Assembly: GCF_030345095.1 (NCBI RefSeq)
Contig: NZ_CP128360.1
Coordinates: 1,922,001 to 1,986,000 of the forward strand
From: Solwaraspora sp. WMMA2056
Lineage (GTDB): Bacteria > Actinomycetota > Actinomycetes > Mycobacteriales > Micromonosporaceae
Length of the DNA: 64,000 nt
Direction: 5' to 3'
Below, piece after piece: positions 1 through 9,371 of the stretch; positions within the stretch are counted from its first letter, which is position 1, and the number at the start of each line of letters is the position of its first letter. The notes under the pieces were generated by a model. The model ran no database searches, was not told the DNA's origin, and saw only the letters and a program-made list of their open reading frames with translations. Both the position numbers and the translations under genes were made by a program.

Positions 1-174
1 AGCGAGGATCCGGACCGGATCGCCGCCGACCTGGCCACCCTGCTCGACGACGAATCCCGCCGGGACGCGCTCGCCAAGGCCGGCGTGGACCGGGCCCGGG
101 ACTTCACCTGGTCGTCCAGCGCCCAGGTGCACGTCGCGTCCTGGCACCGGGCAGCGGCACGGCCCGCCGGGTGA
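1..174 (+). CDS. glycosyltransferase, C-terminal end (partial)
   Basis: The frame is open from the first base and stops at TGA 172-174, giving the last 57 residues of a protein that starts outside the window. The tail has the helical pattern typical of the end of GT-B (GT4-like) glycosyltransferases: a loop over residues 1-20 that sets how many positions of the ranking table are used, then RARDFTWSSSAQ, matching the family's usual closing FSW/FTW motif. A glycosyltransferase immediately before manC fits polysaccharide or glycolipid synthesis with GDP-mannose as donor. The substrate cannot be read from this fragment. Confidence 0.6.
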   Translation, partial: SEDPDRIAADLATLLDDESRRDALAKAGVDRARDFTWSSSAQVHVASWHRAAARPAG

Positions 175-273
175 GCCGGTCCCGGCCCCGCCGGGTGATT
201 CCGTCCCGGGCCTGCGGGGTGAGCCCGCCCAGGTACCGCCGGGACGGATGCGCCGGGCGGGCATGATGGGCTG

Positions 274-1374
274 ATGCTCTTCGCCGTCATTCCGGCGGGT
301 GGCAGCGGCACCCGACTCTGGCCGCTGTCCCGCGCCGGTAACCCTAAATTCCTGCATCCGCTCACCGGCACCGCCGCGTCGCTGCTCCAGGCGACGGTGG
401 CGCGGCTCGCCCCGCTCACCGATCCGGAACGGATCCTGGTGGTGACCGGTACGGCGCACGCCGCAGCGGTCGCCCGGCAGTTGGCGGCGGTGCCGGAGGA
501 GAACGTGCTCGTCGAGCCGTCGCCCCGGGACTCGTGTGCGGCGATCGCGTTGGCGGCCGCGGTCATCGCCCGCCGCGAACCCCAGGCGGTCATGGGATCG
601 TTCGCCGCCGACCACCTCATCGGCGACACCGACCGGTACGTGACCACGATCCGCCAGGCGGTGGCCGGTGCCGAGGCCGGGCTGCTGATGACCGTCGGCA
701 TCACCCCGACCCGACCGGAGACCGGCTACGGCTACCTGGCCTGCGGTGACACCATCGGCCCCGGCCCGGTACGCCGGGTCGAGCAGTTCACCGAGAAACC
801 CGGCCTGGCCGTCGCCGAAAACTACCTGCGGTCCGGCCGGCACCTCTGGAACGCCAGCATGTTCGTCTGGCGGGTCGACGCGTTCCTCGCCGAGCTGGCC
901 CGCCAGCAGCCGGAGCTGCACTCCGGCCTGACCCGGATCGCGGCCCGCTGGGACTCGCCCGACCGCGACGAGGTGCTCGGCGACATCTGGCCCACCCTGC
1001 CCCGCATCTCGGTCGACTACGCGGTGATGGAGGGCGCGGCGGCGGCCGGTCGGGTCGGCACCGTACCGGGCGACTTCGGCTGGAACGACGTCGGTGACTT
1101 CCACACCCTCGGCGACGTGCTGCCGGCCGACCCGGACGGCAACGTCGTGCTCGGCGCCCCGACCGCCGAGGAGAAGCCGGGGGTGCTGCTGCACGACAGC
1201 ACCGGGCTGGTCGTCGTGCCGCACTCCGGCCGGCTGGTCGCCGCGCTCGGCGTGCGGGACCTGATCGTGGTGGACACTCCGGACGCGGTGCTGGTCTGCC
1301 CCCGGGACCGGGCACAGGACGTCAAACGCCTGGTCGACGCGCTCAAGGAACGCGGCGCCGACGGGTACGTGTGA
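274..1374 (+). CDS. manC: mannose-1-phosphate guanylyltransferase
   Basis: This 366-residue enzyme would make GDP-mannose from mannose-1-phosphate and GTP in the cytoplasm. The nucleotide-binding signature GGSGTRLWPLSR is at residues 9-20, FTEKP at about 172-176 and NASMFVW at about 193-199, all diagnostic of this nucleotidyltransferase family. The length matches the single-domain form, without the C-terminal phosphomannose isomerase half of the bifunctional ManC/AlgA type. The matching mutase (manB) and an isomerase-like gene lie about 61 kb away at the right edge of the window. It converges on cofE across a strong hairpin. Confidence 0.9.
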   Translation: MLFAVIPAGGSGTRLWPLSRAGNPKFLHPLTGTAASLLQATVARLAPLTDPERILVVTGTAHAAAVARQLAAVPEENVLVEPSPRDSCAAIALAAAVIARREPQAVMGSFAADHLIGDTDRYVTTIRQAVAGAEAGLLMTVGITPTRPETGYGYLACGDTIGPGPVRRVEQFTEKPGLAVAENYLRSGRHLWNASMFVWRVDAFLAELARQQPELHSGLTRIAARWDSPDRDEVLGDIWPTLPRISVDYAVMEGAAAAGRVGTVPGDFGWNDVGDFHTLGDVLPADPDGNVVLGAPTAEEKPGVLLHDSTGLVVVPHSGRLVAALGVRDLIVVDTPDAVLVCPRDRAQDVKRLVDALKERGADGYV

Positions 1375-1377
1375 GTC

Positions 1378-1435
1378 ACCGCGCCGGCGGCGGACCCGCT
1401 GCCCGCGCGGTGTGCGGGTCAGCCGCCGGCGCGGT
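1378..1435. terminator. bidirectional terminator between manC and cofE
   Basis: Perfect 14-bp arms (1378-1391 and 1422-1435), with a second 6-bp stem nested inside (1394-1399 and 1414-1419). It lies between the converging stops of manC (1374) and cofE (1419) and overlaps the cofE stop codon. There is no long T-run, as is common for high-GC actinobacterial terminators. Confidence 0.6.
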
Positions 1436-2612
1436 GTGCCGGGTGACCGGTCGACCCGCCGTCGGGCGTCAGCCCGAGCAGGACGTCGACCCGCCCGGCG
1501 GGCGCGTCGGTGACCAGCGCCGTGCTGGCGATGCCGTCGGCGGCCAACGCGGCCCGTAGCCGGTGCAGGTCGGCGCCGAACCGCACCAGGTCCGCCGCCC
1601 CTGCCGAGGGCGGCTGACAGTGCAGGTAGCCGGTCGAGGTGACGGCGGTGGCCGCCCCAGCGGCGGTCGGACCGGCAGCAGCCGGCGGTGACCACGGGGT
1701 GAACCGGGTGCCCGGCGCGGCGATTTCGGAGACCAACCGGACCGCTCGCCGTACCGCCTCGGCGTCGACCGGCCCGTCGGCTGGCGGCGGGCCGACGGAG
1801 CCGGCGTCGGTCGGACCGTCGGGACCGGCCGGCGGCAGGATCGCGGCGGCGATCAGGCCGGCCCGGTGTGCCTCGGCGGTGCCGAGGCGGAACATGTCCT
1901 GACCCGGTTCACGGACCAGCGGCCGGACCCCGGGGCCGTCGTCGCCGGGCTGCTCCGCCGCCTCGCCCCGGCGCCACGGGTAGCCGCGTACCACCGCCAC
2001 CGGGACCTGCTCCGATTTGCCCTTGACCAGGTCACCGGCGCTGGCGAGTTCGTCGACCACGGCCACCTGGGTCAGCCGCAGCTCGTTGCCGTACGGATCG
2101 GTCAGCCCCCGGTAGTCGCGGACCGGGTCGATGCCCGCGGCCCCGAGCGCGACGTCGGTGAGGCCGTTGCGCCACGGCCGGCCCATCGTGTCCGACACGA
2201 TCACCGCGACGTCCCAGCCCCGCCGGACCCGCAATGCCCGCCGCAGCCGGCGGGCCGACTCGTCGGGATCCACCGGCAGCAGCACCAGGTGGGTGGACGC
2301 CACGTTGGAGTTGTCGATTCCGGCGGCGGCCATCACGAACCCGTGCCGGGTCCGGGCGATCCGGGTCGGCCCGCGCTCGGCGACCACCTCGGCGGTCTCG
2401 GCGTCGAGCAGCTCGGCGCGGACCCGGCTGCGCTCCGGCTCGTCGGCCGGCAGCGCCACCAGCCGACCTTCCGCCTTCGACACGATCTTGCTGGTCACCA
2501 CCAGGACGTCGCCGTCGCGCAGCCATGGTGCCGCGTCGGCGATCACGTCGGCCAGGTCGTCACCGGGCCGTACCTCGCCGATCCCGGTCACCGGCAGGAT
2601 CTCCAGTCTCAT
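1419..2612 (-). CDS. fbiB: coenzyme F420-0:L-glutamate ligase (CofE/FbiB type)
   Basis: This protein of 397 residues adds glutamate to F420-0 in the last steps of F420 synthesis. The N-terminal ~255 residues look like CofE: an LPVTGIGEV opening, the VLVVTSKIVSKAEGR segment, SDTMGRPWRNG, and GKSEQVPVAVVRG. The ATG at 2612 overlaps the cofD stop (ATGA), which indicates translational coupling and fixes the start. Mycobacterial FbiB has about 448 residues and carries a C-terminal FMN-binding nitroreductase domain. Here only about 140 Ala/Pro-rich residues follow, without an obvious nitroreductase signature, so the reductase half is missing or degenerate. Confidence 0.85.
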   Translation of the reverse strand: MRLEILPVTGIGEVRPGDDLADVIADAAPWLRDGDVLVVTSKIVSKAEGRLVALPADEPERSRVRAELLDAETAEVVAERGPTRIARTRHGFVMAAAGIDNSNVASTHLVLLPVDPDESARRLRRALRVRRGWDVAVIVSDTMGRPWRNGLTDVALGAAGIDPVRDYRGLTDPYGNELRLTQVAVVDELASAGDLVKGKSEQVPVAVVRGYPWRRGEAAEQPGDDGPGVRPLVREPGQDMFRLGTAEAHRAGLIAAAILPPAGPDGPTDAGSVGPPPADGPVDAEAVRRAVRLVSEIAAPGTRFTPWSPPAAAGPTAAGAATAVTSTGYLHCQPPSAGAADLVRFGADLHRLRAALAADGIASTALVTDAPAGRVDVLLGLTPDGGSTGHPAHRAGG

Positions 2613-3586
2613 CCGGCCACCTCCGTCCGGCCCGCTGCGGCCAGCTCCACGGCCGCCGCGACCATCGCCTCGGTCGCCACCTCGTCGGACATCCACAGTG
2701 GTGCGGCGCGGACCTCGACGCCGTCGAGCCGGGTGTCGGCGTCGACGTCGTCGACCAGCCAGCCGTCGAGCAGGCCACCGTCGCGGCGGGCGCCGTACAG
2801 GCCGGCGACGCCACCGGCCGTACAGGGGGTGCCGAGTACGGCGAGGCAACGGTCGGCCATCCCGCGCACCGGCGCGTCGCCGATGATCGGCGAGACGCCG
2901 ACGACCGGTGCCGGGCCGTCGACCAGCGCGGCGCGGACTCCCGGTACGGCGAGGATCGGCGCGATGCTCACCACCGGGTTGCTCGGCGCGATCAGGACGA
3001 CGTCGGCGGCGGCCACCGCCTCCGGTACGCCGGCCGCCGGGGTCGCCTCGGCGGCCCCGACGAAGACGAAGCGGTGCGTCGGCAGGGCGCCCCGGTGCCG
3101 TACCCACCATTCCTGGAAGTGGATGGCCCGCTCGCCGCCGTCCGGATCCGAGACGACGACGTGGGTCTCCAACCGGTCGTCGGTGGCCGGCAGCATCCGG
3201 ATCCCCGGCTGCCACCGGACGCAGAGCGCCTCGGTGACCGCCGACAGCGGGTAGCCGGCGTTGAGCATCGTGGTCCGCACCAGGTGGGTGGCGATGTCGC
3301 GGTCACCGAGCCCGAACCAGGTCGGCTCCGCCTGGTACGCGGCCAGCTCCTCCTTGACCGTCCAGGTCTCGCCGACCCGACCCCAGCCACGTTCCGGGTC
3401 GGCACCACCACCCAGGGTGTACATCACACTGTCCAGATCGGGGCTGATCCGCAGCCCGTGCAGCATGACGTCGTCACCCACGTTGACCACGGCGGTCACC
3501 TCGGCTCCGGTGCGCCGGGCGTACGCCCGGGCACCGACCAGGAACTTCGCCCCGCCGATCCCACCGCTCAGCACCACGATCCGCAT
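2609..3586 (-). CDS. fbiA: 2-phospho-L-lactate/PEP transferase of F420 synthesis (CofD)
   Basis: This 325-residue enzyme transfers the phospholactyl or phosphoenolpyruvyl group to FO to make (dehydro-)F420-0. The family opening LSGGIGGAKF is at residues 6-15, followed by VVNVGDD and the conserved DLDSVMYTLGG. The ATG at 3586 is chosen because it begins directly at the conserved MRIVVLSGG strand; an in-frame ATG three codons upstream (3595) is also possible. The stop overlaps the cofE start by four bases. Together with the FO synthase at 4806-7355, most of the F420 pathway lies in 6 kb. Confidence 0.9.
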   Translation of the reverse strand: MRIVVLSGGIGGAKFLVGARAYARRTGAEVTAVVNVGDDVMLHGLRISPDLDSVMYTLGGGADPERGWGRVGETWTVKEELAAYQAEPTWFGLGDRDIATHLVRTTMLNAGYPLSAVTEALCVRWQPGIRMLPATDDRLETHVVVSDPDGGERAIHFQEWWVRHRGALPTHRFVFVGAAEATPAAGVPEAVAAADVVLIAPSNPVVSIAPILAVPGVRAALVDGPAPVVGVSPIIGDAPVRGMADRCLAVLGTPCTAGGVAGLYGARRDGGLLDGWLVDDVDADTRLDGVEVRAAPLWMSDEVATEAMVAAAVELAAAGRTEVAG

Positions 3587-3685
3587 GCCGACCATCCTCG
3601 CCCATCGGTGGACACCGCTAGGCTTTGCCGGTACACCGCCGCGCTCTGCCGGTGCACCGCCGCCACCGAAGGATCGGGAGAAGCC

Positions 3686-4711
3686 GTGACCACGCACCCC
3701 GAGGCCACACCCGGAGACCGACCGCCGGCCAGGGACTTCACCATGCCGCTACGGGAGGTGGCGGCGGTCGTGCTGCTCGGCGCCACCGCCGTCTTCCTGT
3801 TCCTCGCGCTGCTGGACCTGCTCGTGCCGTACCGGCTCGGGGCCGGTCCCGGGTTCGCCCGTCGGTCGGCGGACAGTTTCGGCGGCTTCGTCAACCTGGT
3901 GACGATCGGGTTCCCGCTGGTGGCGGTGCTGTTGGCCACGCACTTGTCGCCGGAGCTGGCCCGGGCCCGGCTGGTCACCCTGGTCGCGCTGATCGAGTAC
4001 GCCGTCATGGCTTTCTTCGGCGGTCTGTTCGGGCTGCTGGTCGGTTTCGTGGTGCTGGTCGACGACAGCATCCGGGCGGCCTTCCAGGGGCTACTGGGCC
4101 GGGCGGCGTGGCTGGCCGTGCTCGGCGTGGCCGGGTTGGCGATCTTCCAACTCTGGCAGGGCCGCTACCAGGTGCCGAAGCCGAAGCAGCCAGCCGCGTA
4201 CGGCCCGCCGGGGCCGTACGCCCCCGCGCCCGGCTACGGCCCACCCCCGCAGGCCGGCTACGGCCCACCGCCGCAGGCCGGGTACGGCCCACCGCCGCAG
4301 GCCGGGTACGGCCCACCGCCGCAGGCCGGGTACGGCCCACCGCCGCAGGCCGGGTACGGCCCACCGCCGCAGGCCGGGTACGGCCCACCGCCGCAGGCCG
4401 GGTACGGCCCACCGCCGCAGGCCGGCTACGGCCCACCCCCGCAGGCCGGGTATGGCCCAGCGGGGCCGCACGGTCACCCGCATCCGATGTACGCGCCGCC
4501 GCCACGACCCGCGTCCGGGCCGCCAGCGGCGTCTGGGCCGCCAGCGGCGTCTGGGCCGCCAGCGGCGTCTGGGCCGCCAGCGGCGTCTGGGCCGCCAGCG
4601 GCGTCTGGGCCGCCAGCGGCGTCTGGGCCGCCGGCCGACGCAGGTCCGGCCGCTGCGGAGCCGCCGAGCGATTCAGGACCGCCGGCCGAGCCGACCCAGC
4701 GGACCTCCTGA
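3686..4711 (+). CDS. membrane protein with Pro/Gly/Tyr-rich tandem-repeat tail
   Basis: The predicted protein has 341 residues from a GTG at 3686 with GGGAG (3676-3680) upstream. The N-terminal half has four hydrophobic segments: two in residues 20-85, one near 95-115 and one near 130-150. The cytosolic or external tail is almost entirely repetitive: nine GYGPPPQA units, then a His/Pro linker, then seven SGPPAA-type units. Such tails are common in actinobacterial membrane proteins and are probably unstructured, but the role here is unknown. It sits divergently between cofD and the FO synthase gene; that alone does not show an F420 function. Confidence 0.7.
   Translation: MTTHPEATPGDRPPARDFTMPLREVAAVVLLGATAVFLFLALLDLLVPYRLGAGPGFARRSADSFGGFVNLVTIGFPLVAVLLATHLSPELARARLVTLVALIEYAVMAFFGGLFGLLVGFVVLVDDSIRAAFQGLLGRAAWLAVLGVAGLAIFQLWQGRYQVPKPKQPAAYGPPGPYAPAPGYGPPPQAGYGPPPQAGYGPPPQAGYGPPPQAGYGPPPQAGYGPPPQAGYGPPPQAGYGPPPQAGYGPPPQAGYGPAGPHGHPHPMYAPPPRPASGPPAASGPPAASGPPAASGPPAASGPPAASGPPAASGPPADAGPAAAEPPSDSGPPAEPTQRTS
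4232..4447 (+). repeat. 24-bp coding tandem repeat, nine copies
   Basis: Nine consecutive 24-bp units encode GYGPPPQA. The inner units (2-8) are almost identical at the DNA level, and units 1 and 9 differ at synonymous positions. That is the pattern expected if the array expanded recently from its middle by slippage or unequal recombination. Confidence 0.9.
4513..4638 (+). repeat. 18-bp coding tandem repeat, seven copies
   Basis: Seven units of 18 bp encode SGPPAA (the last SGPPAD). They follow the 24-bp array in the same reading frame of the same gene. Units 2-6 are identical in DNA. Confidence 0.85.
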
Positions 4712-4805
4712 CCGGGGCCATCGAGCTGGTGCACTGCCGGGCCGCCCGGCCGAGCTGTGGCGCATGCCACCGATGAGTGCGGCAGCGAGGACCTAGTCTC
4801 AACGG

Positions 4806-7355
4806 GTGACCGCGCACCCAGACCCCGTTGCCGCCGCTGACGGTGCGGCGCAGCACCCGACACCGGCGAGTGTGCGTCGGGCGCTGCGCCGGGCCGCCGC
4901 CGGCCGAAGCCTCGACGTCGACGAGGCGACCGCGTTGCTCTGCGCCACCGGAGCGGAGCTGGACGAGCTGCTCACCATCGCCGGGGCGGTCCGTGACGCC
5001 GGGCTGCGCGACGCGGGCCGGCCAGGGGTGATCACGTACTCCCGGAAGGTTTTCATCCCGTTGACCCGGCTGTGCCGGGACCGGTGCCACTACTGCACCT
5101 TCGCCACCGTTCCCGGCCGGCTGCCGGCCGCCTACCTGGACCGTGACGAGGTCCTCGCGATCGCCCGCGCCGGTGCCGCCCAGGGCTGCAAGGAGGCGCT
5201 GTTCACCCTCGGTGACCGTCCGGAGGAGCGGTGGCCGGCGGCCCGGCAGTGGCTCGACGAGCGCGGCTACGACTCGACCGTCGACTACCTGCGGGCCTGC
5301 GCGATCGCCGTGCTGGAGGAGACCGGCCTGCTGCCGCATCTCAACCCGGGCGTGCTGAGCTGGGCGGAGCTGCAACGGCTCAAGCCGGTCGCGCCGAGCA
5401 TGGGGATGATGCTGGAGACCACCGCGACCCGGCTGTGGTCCGAGCCCGGTGGCCCGCACTTCGGCTCGCCGGACAAGGAACCGGCGGTGCGGTTGCGGGC
5501 GATCGCCGACGCCGGCCGGGTGGGGGTGCCGTACACGACGGGACTGCTGATCGGGATCGGCGAGACGCGCCGGGAGCGGGTCGAGTCGCTGTTCGCGATC
5601 CGGTCGGCGGCCCGCGAGTACGGCCACATCCAGGAGGTGATCCTGCAGAACTTCCGGGCCAAGCCGGACACGGCGATGCGTGGCATGCCGGACGCCGAGC
5701 TGCGGGACCTGGCCGCGACGGTCGCCGTCGGCCGGATCCTGCTCGGCCCGTCGGCCCGGTTGCAGGCACCACCGAACCTGGTCGCCGGGGAGTACGCGTT
5801 GCTGCTGCGGGCCGGCATCGATGACTGGGGCGGGGTGTCCCCGGTGACCCCCGACCACGTCAACCCGGAGCGGCCGTGGCCGCAGATCGAGGAGCTGGCC
5901 CGGCGTACCGCCGACGCCGGCTTCACGCTGCGGGAGCGGTTGACGATCTACCCCGAGTTCGTGCGGCGCGGCGGGGCCTGGCTCGATCCGCGGCTGTCCG
6001 GGCACGTCGCGGCGCTCGCCGAGGCGGACACCGGCCTGGCGGACGGGTCGGCGGTGCCGGTCGGTCGCCCCTGGCAGGAGCCGGAGGAGGTGTTCACCTC
6101 GACCGGCCGGACCGACCTGCACGCCACCATCGACACCACCGGGCGCACCGACGACCGGCGGGGCGACTTCGACCAGGTGTACGGCGACTGGGCCGAGGTG
6201 GCCGGGCGGATCAGCGTACCCACGGGTGCCGGGGCCGCGAGCGGCGCGGACGCCGACGCCGACCTGCGGGCCGGGTTGCGGCTGGCCGCCGACGATCCGG
6301 CGGCGCTGCTGCTGCCCCGGCACACCGACGCGGCGCTGGCTCTGTTCGCCGCCGACGGGGCGGCGCTGGAGCAGCTCTGCCGGATCGCCGACGACGTGCG
6401 GCGCGACACCGTCGGCGACGACGTCACCTACGTCGTCAACCGCAACATCAACTTCTCGAACGTCTGTTACGTCGGCTGCCGGTTCTGCGCGTTCGCCCAG
6501 CGGGAGCGCGACGCCGACGCCTACCGGCTCTCCGCGCAGCAGGTGGCGGACCGGGCCGAGGAGGCCTGGCAGGCCGGGGCGACCGAGGTCTGTATGCAGG
6601 GCGGTATCGATCCGGCGCTGCCGGTGACCGCGTACGTCGATCTGGTCCGCGCGGTGAAGCAGCGGGTGCCGCAGCTGCACGTGCACGCCTTCTCGCCGAT
6701 GGAGATCGTCACCGCGGCGGCCAAGGCCGGCGTACCGGTGCGCGACTGGCTGGTGGGGTTGCGTGCGGCCGGCCTCGACACCATTCCCGGCACCGCCGCA
6801 GAGATCCTCGACGACGACGTGCGCTGGGTGCTGACCAAGGGTAAACTTCCGGCCGCCACCTGGGTCGAGGTGGTGACCACGGCCCACGAGGTGGGACTGC
6901 GGTCCAGCTCGACCATGATGTACGGACACGTGGACCATCCGGCGCAGTGGCTGGCGCATTTCCGGGTCCTGGCCGGGGTGCAGGACCGCACCGGCGGGTT
7001 CACCGAGTTCGTGGCGTTGCCGTTCGTGCACACCAACGCGCCGATCTACCTGGCCGGTCTGGCCCGGCCCGGCCCGACCTGGCGGGAGAACCGGGTGGTG
7101 CACGCGATGGCCCGGCTGCTGCTGCACGGTCGGATCGACAACATCCAGTGTTCCTGGGTGAAGCTGGGCGACGAGGGCACGGTCGCGATGCTGCGCGGTG
7201 GCTGCAACGACCTGGGCGGCACTCTGATGGAGGAGACGATCTCCCGGATGGCGGGTTCGGCGAACGGGTCGGCCCGTACGGTGGCGCAGCTGCAGGCGAT
7301 CGCGGCCGCCGCCGGGCGTCCGGCGGTGCAGCGCAGCACCGCGTACCAGCGGTGA
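4806..7355 (+). CDS. fbiC: FO synthase (fused CofG-CofH), 7,8-didemethyl-8-hydroxy-5-deazariboflavin synthase
   Basis: This 849-residue double radical-SAM enzyme makes FO, the chromophore precursor of F420, from a flavin-pathway intermediate and tyrosine. The first 4Fe-4S motif CRDRCHYC (Cys90, 94, 97) belongs to the CofG half; the second, CYVGCRFC (Cys554, 558, 561), to the CofH half. Fusion of both halves is normal in actinobacteria. The GTG at 4806 is the earliest start that gives the standard N-terminus. It completes the F420 set with the adjacent cofD and cofE genes and has about 95 bases of upstream space, so it probably has its own promoter. Confidence 0.95.
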   Translation: MTAHPDPVAAADGAAQHPTPASVRRALRRAAAGRSLDVDEATALLCATGAELDELLTIAGAVRDAGLRDAGRPGVITYSRKVFIPLTRLCRDRCHYCTFATVPGRLPAAYLDRDEVLAIARAGAAQGCKEALFTLGDRPEERWPAARQWLDERGYDSTVDYLRACAIAVLEETGLLPHLNPGVLSWAELQRLKPVAPSMGMMLETTATRLWSEPGGPHFGSPDKEPAVRLRAIADAGRVGVPYTTGLLIGIGETRRERVESLFAIRSAAREYGHIQEVILQNFRAKPDTAMRGMPDAELRDLAATVAVGRILLGPSARLQAPPNLVAGEYALLLRAGIDDWGGVSPVTPDHVNPERPWPQIEELARRTADAGFTLRERLTIYPEFVRRGGAWLDPRLSGHVAALAEADTGLADGSAVPVGRPWQEPEEVFTSTGRTDLHATIDTTGRTDDRRGDFDQVYGDWAEVAGRISVPTGAGAASGADADADLRAGLRLAADDPAALLLPRHTDAALALFAADGAALEQLCRIADDVRRDTVGDDVTYVVNRNINFSNVCYVGCRFCAFAQRERDADAYRLSAQQVADRAEEAWQAGATEVCMQGGIDPALPVTAYVDLVRAVKQRVPQLHVHAFSPMEIVTAAAKAGVPVRDWLVGLRAAGLDTIPGTAAEILDDDVRWVLTKGKLPAATWVEVVTTAHEVGLRSSSTMMYGHVDHPAQWLAHFRVLAGVQDRTGGFTEFVALPFVHTNAPIYLAGLARPGPTWRENRVVHAMARLLLHGRIDNIQCSWVKLGDEGTVAMLRGGCNDLGGTLMEETISRMAGSANGSARTVAQLQAIAAAAGRPAVQRSTAYQR

Positions 7356-7562
7356 CCGCAGGGCCGGTGCGGCCGCCGGCCAGCGGCCGCCGGCGGGTGG
7401 AGCCGACAGTCCGACGAAGCTGTTTCGCACACCGTCGAACCGCCCGGCGTCGTCGCGCGTATGGATAGTTGCCGGCGGCTGCGGGGCAACCGATGGACCT
7501 GCCGCTGGCGAAGGTCCCGTCGCGACAGTGGGTTACCCCCTGACCCACCGGAAAGGTTGTCC

Positions 7563-7841
7563 ATGAGAACTGGCCAGCGGAACCGACCGAAGTTCAAGAT
7601 CTCCCGCCGTCAGGTGCTGACCGTGGCGGCAAGCGCGGGTGTGGGCGCGGCGGCGGTCAGCGTCACCGGCCTGTCCGCAGCTGTGGACAGCCGGCTCGCC
7701 GGGTCCGCCGGCGACCAGGCGATCGTCGTGCACCTGCGGGATCCGTCCAGCGGCACGATGGACGTCTTCGTCGGCACCTCACGGATCGAGGTACGTGACA
7801 AAGGGCTCGCCGCTTCGCTGCAGCGCGCCGCAAAGGGCTGA
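7563..7841 (+). CDS. small exported protein with twin-arginine-like signal
   Basis: The protein has 92 residues, with ATG 7563 after a GGAAAGG-like ribosome site. A basic n-region with SRRQVLTVAAS (about residues 14-24) is followed by a hydrophobic Ala/Val/Gly stretch, resembling a Tat signal. The remaining ~55 residues form a short domain with an IVVHLRDPSSGTMDVFVG segment. I do not recognise a named family. It precedes the DUF4331 gene on the same strand by 93 bases and probably belongs to the same unit with 9372-9737. Confidence 0.6.
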   Translation: MRTGQRNRPKFKISRRQVLTVAASAGVGAAAVSVTGLSAAVDSRLAGSAGDQAIVVHLRDPSSGTMDVFVGTSRIEVRDKGLAASLQRAAKG

Positions 7842-7934
7842 CGGCCCTCCTCGGCGTACGCCCGAGCTTTTCTCCACCTGGCGCGTCCCGCGTCGATTCC
7901 CCGATTCACTCAGGCTATGTGAGGTAGGTTCGCC

Positions 7935-9323
7935 ATGTCTTCGCACCGCGAGGCACCGGAGATATCAAAAGACCCGGTTGCCGACAGCACCGACGTGTAC
8001 GCGTTCGTCAGTCCGGACCGGCCGGACACCGTCACGCTGATCGCCAACTATCTGCCGTTCCAGGTGCCGTCGGGCGGACCGAACTTCTTCGAGTTCGGCG
8101 ACGACGTGCTGTACGAGATCCACATCGACAACAACGGTGACGGGCACCCGGACATCACCTACCAGTTCCGGTTCGTCACCGAGATCACCAACGAGAACAC
8201 GTTCCTCTACAACACCGGTCCGATCGACGCGCTGGACAGTGAGAACTGGAACCGGCGGCAGTTCTACAGCGTGACCAAGGTGGACGCGCACGGCCGGGCG
8301 CAGGTGCTGGCCAAGAAGGTACCGTGCCCGCCGTGCAACATCGGCCCGCTGTCCACCCCGGACTACGTGGGTCTGGCCAACGACGCGACGTTCGAGTTGA
8401 AGACCGGTGAGCGGATCTTTGCCGGGCAGCGCGCGGAAGGTTTCTTCGTCGACCTCGGTGCGATTTTCGACCTGGGCAATCTGCGTCCGTTCCAGCAGTT
8501 GCACGTGGTCGGAAAGGACATCTTCAACGCGGCGGACGAGCCGGTCAATGCGACCGACCGGGTCAACGTCTCCAGCATCGCGATGCAGATTCCGATCACG
8601 CACCTGGTCAGTGGTGGCGGACGGTACGACGTCAAGGACCCGCGTTCGGTGATCGGGGTGTGGACCTCGGCGGGCCGGCAGCAGATCCGGATGCTCGGTG
8701 AGGCCAAGGCGGCGGACCTCAACGTCGGCCCGGTGGTGCAGGTGTCCCGGTTGGGCAACCCGCTGTTCAACGAGGTCATCGTGCCGATGGCGCAGAAGGA
8801 CCTGTGGAACACGCTGCCACCGTCGGAGGACAAGCGGTTCGCTGGCCTGGTCGAGAAGCCCGAACTGGCGCAGCTGCTGCCGGTGCTCTACCCGGATGTC
8901 TTCCCCCGGCTGGCGGAGCTGAACGAGTCGGGCAAGCCCCGGGCGGACCTGGTGGCGATCCTGCTGACCGGTATCCCGGCGGGCCTGATCGACGGTTTCC
9001 AGAACAACACCGGCGACGTCCAGGCCGACATGCTGCGGCTGAACACCGCGATCCCGCCGGCCAAGCGGCCCAGCCGATTCGGTCTGCTCGGCGGTGACCT
9101 GGCCGGCTTCCCGAACGGGCGGCGGACCACCGACGACGTGGTGACGATCGCGCTGCGGGCGATCGCCGGGTTGACGTTCCCGCTGATCGACAAGAACTTC
9201 ACCCCGGACGACGCGGCGGGGGCGGTGACCCACGGGTTGAGCGCCGCCGACGTGACCGCCCCGTTCCTGAAGAAGTTCCCGTATCTCGGCGTGCCGTACG
9301 ACGGCTTCAACAACCCGTCCTGA
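7935..9323 (+). CDS. DUF4331 domain protein
   Basis: This 462-residue protein opens with SSHREAPEISKDPVADSTD, the hallmark N-terminus of DUF4331. The body is a long beta-rich fold with DVYAFVSPDRPDTVTLIANY, and it ends with the usual PYLGVPYDGF motif. The molecular function of DUF4331 is not known to me; members are often secreted or encoded next to secreted proteins. No signal peptide is visible from the start at 7935. The preceding small Tat-like protein and the following 121-residue protein suggest a three-gene unit. Confidence 0.8.
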   Translation: MSSHREAPEISKDPVADSTDVYAFVSPDRPDTVTLIANYLPFQVPSGGPNFFEFGDDVLYEIHIDNNGDGHPDITYQFRFVTEITNENTFLYNTGPIDALDSENWNRRQFYSVTKVDAHGRAQVLAKKVPCPPCNIGPLSTPDYVGLANDATFELKTGERIFAGQRAEGFFVDLGAIFDLGNLRPFQQLHVVGKDIFNAADEPVNATDRVNVSSIAMQIPITHLVSGGGRYDVKDPRSVIGVWTSAGRQQIRMLGEAKAADLNVGPVVQVSRLGNPLFNEVIVPMAQKDLWNTLPPSEDKRFAGLVEKPELAQLLPVLYPDVFPRLAELNESGKPRADLVAILLTGIPAGLIDGFQNNTGDVQADMLRLNTAIPPAKRPSRFGLLGGDLAGFPNGRRTTDDVVTIALRAIAGLTFPLIDKNFTPDDAAGAVTHGLSAADVTAPFLKKFPYLGVPYDGFNNPS

Positions 9324-9371
9324 CCACGCGCGGACGTTCGAGCCAGCAGGCAAGACCAGGAGGTGGACGCA

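Noticed and set aside
4232-4638. Regular short repeats that could be mistaken for a CRISPR array.
   Set aside because: The units are directly adjacent without spacers and lie in frame in a coding region. No cas genes are present in the window.
1639-4711. Long plus-strand frames overlapping cofE and cofD, such as 1866-3254 and the upstream extension of the repeat-tail membrane protein to 2234.
   Set aside because: They run antisense to well-supported F420 genes. The real membrane-protein gene starts at GTG 3686 with a ribosome site.
7356-7562. Possible riboswitch before the small Tat-like protein (several GC-rich stems, for example GTGGGT...ACCCAC near 7530-7546).
   Set aside because: The stems are short and do not match any riboswitch consensus I know. 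The hairpin may only influence translation of the next gene.
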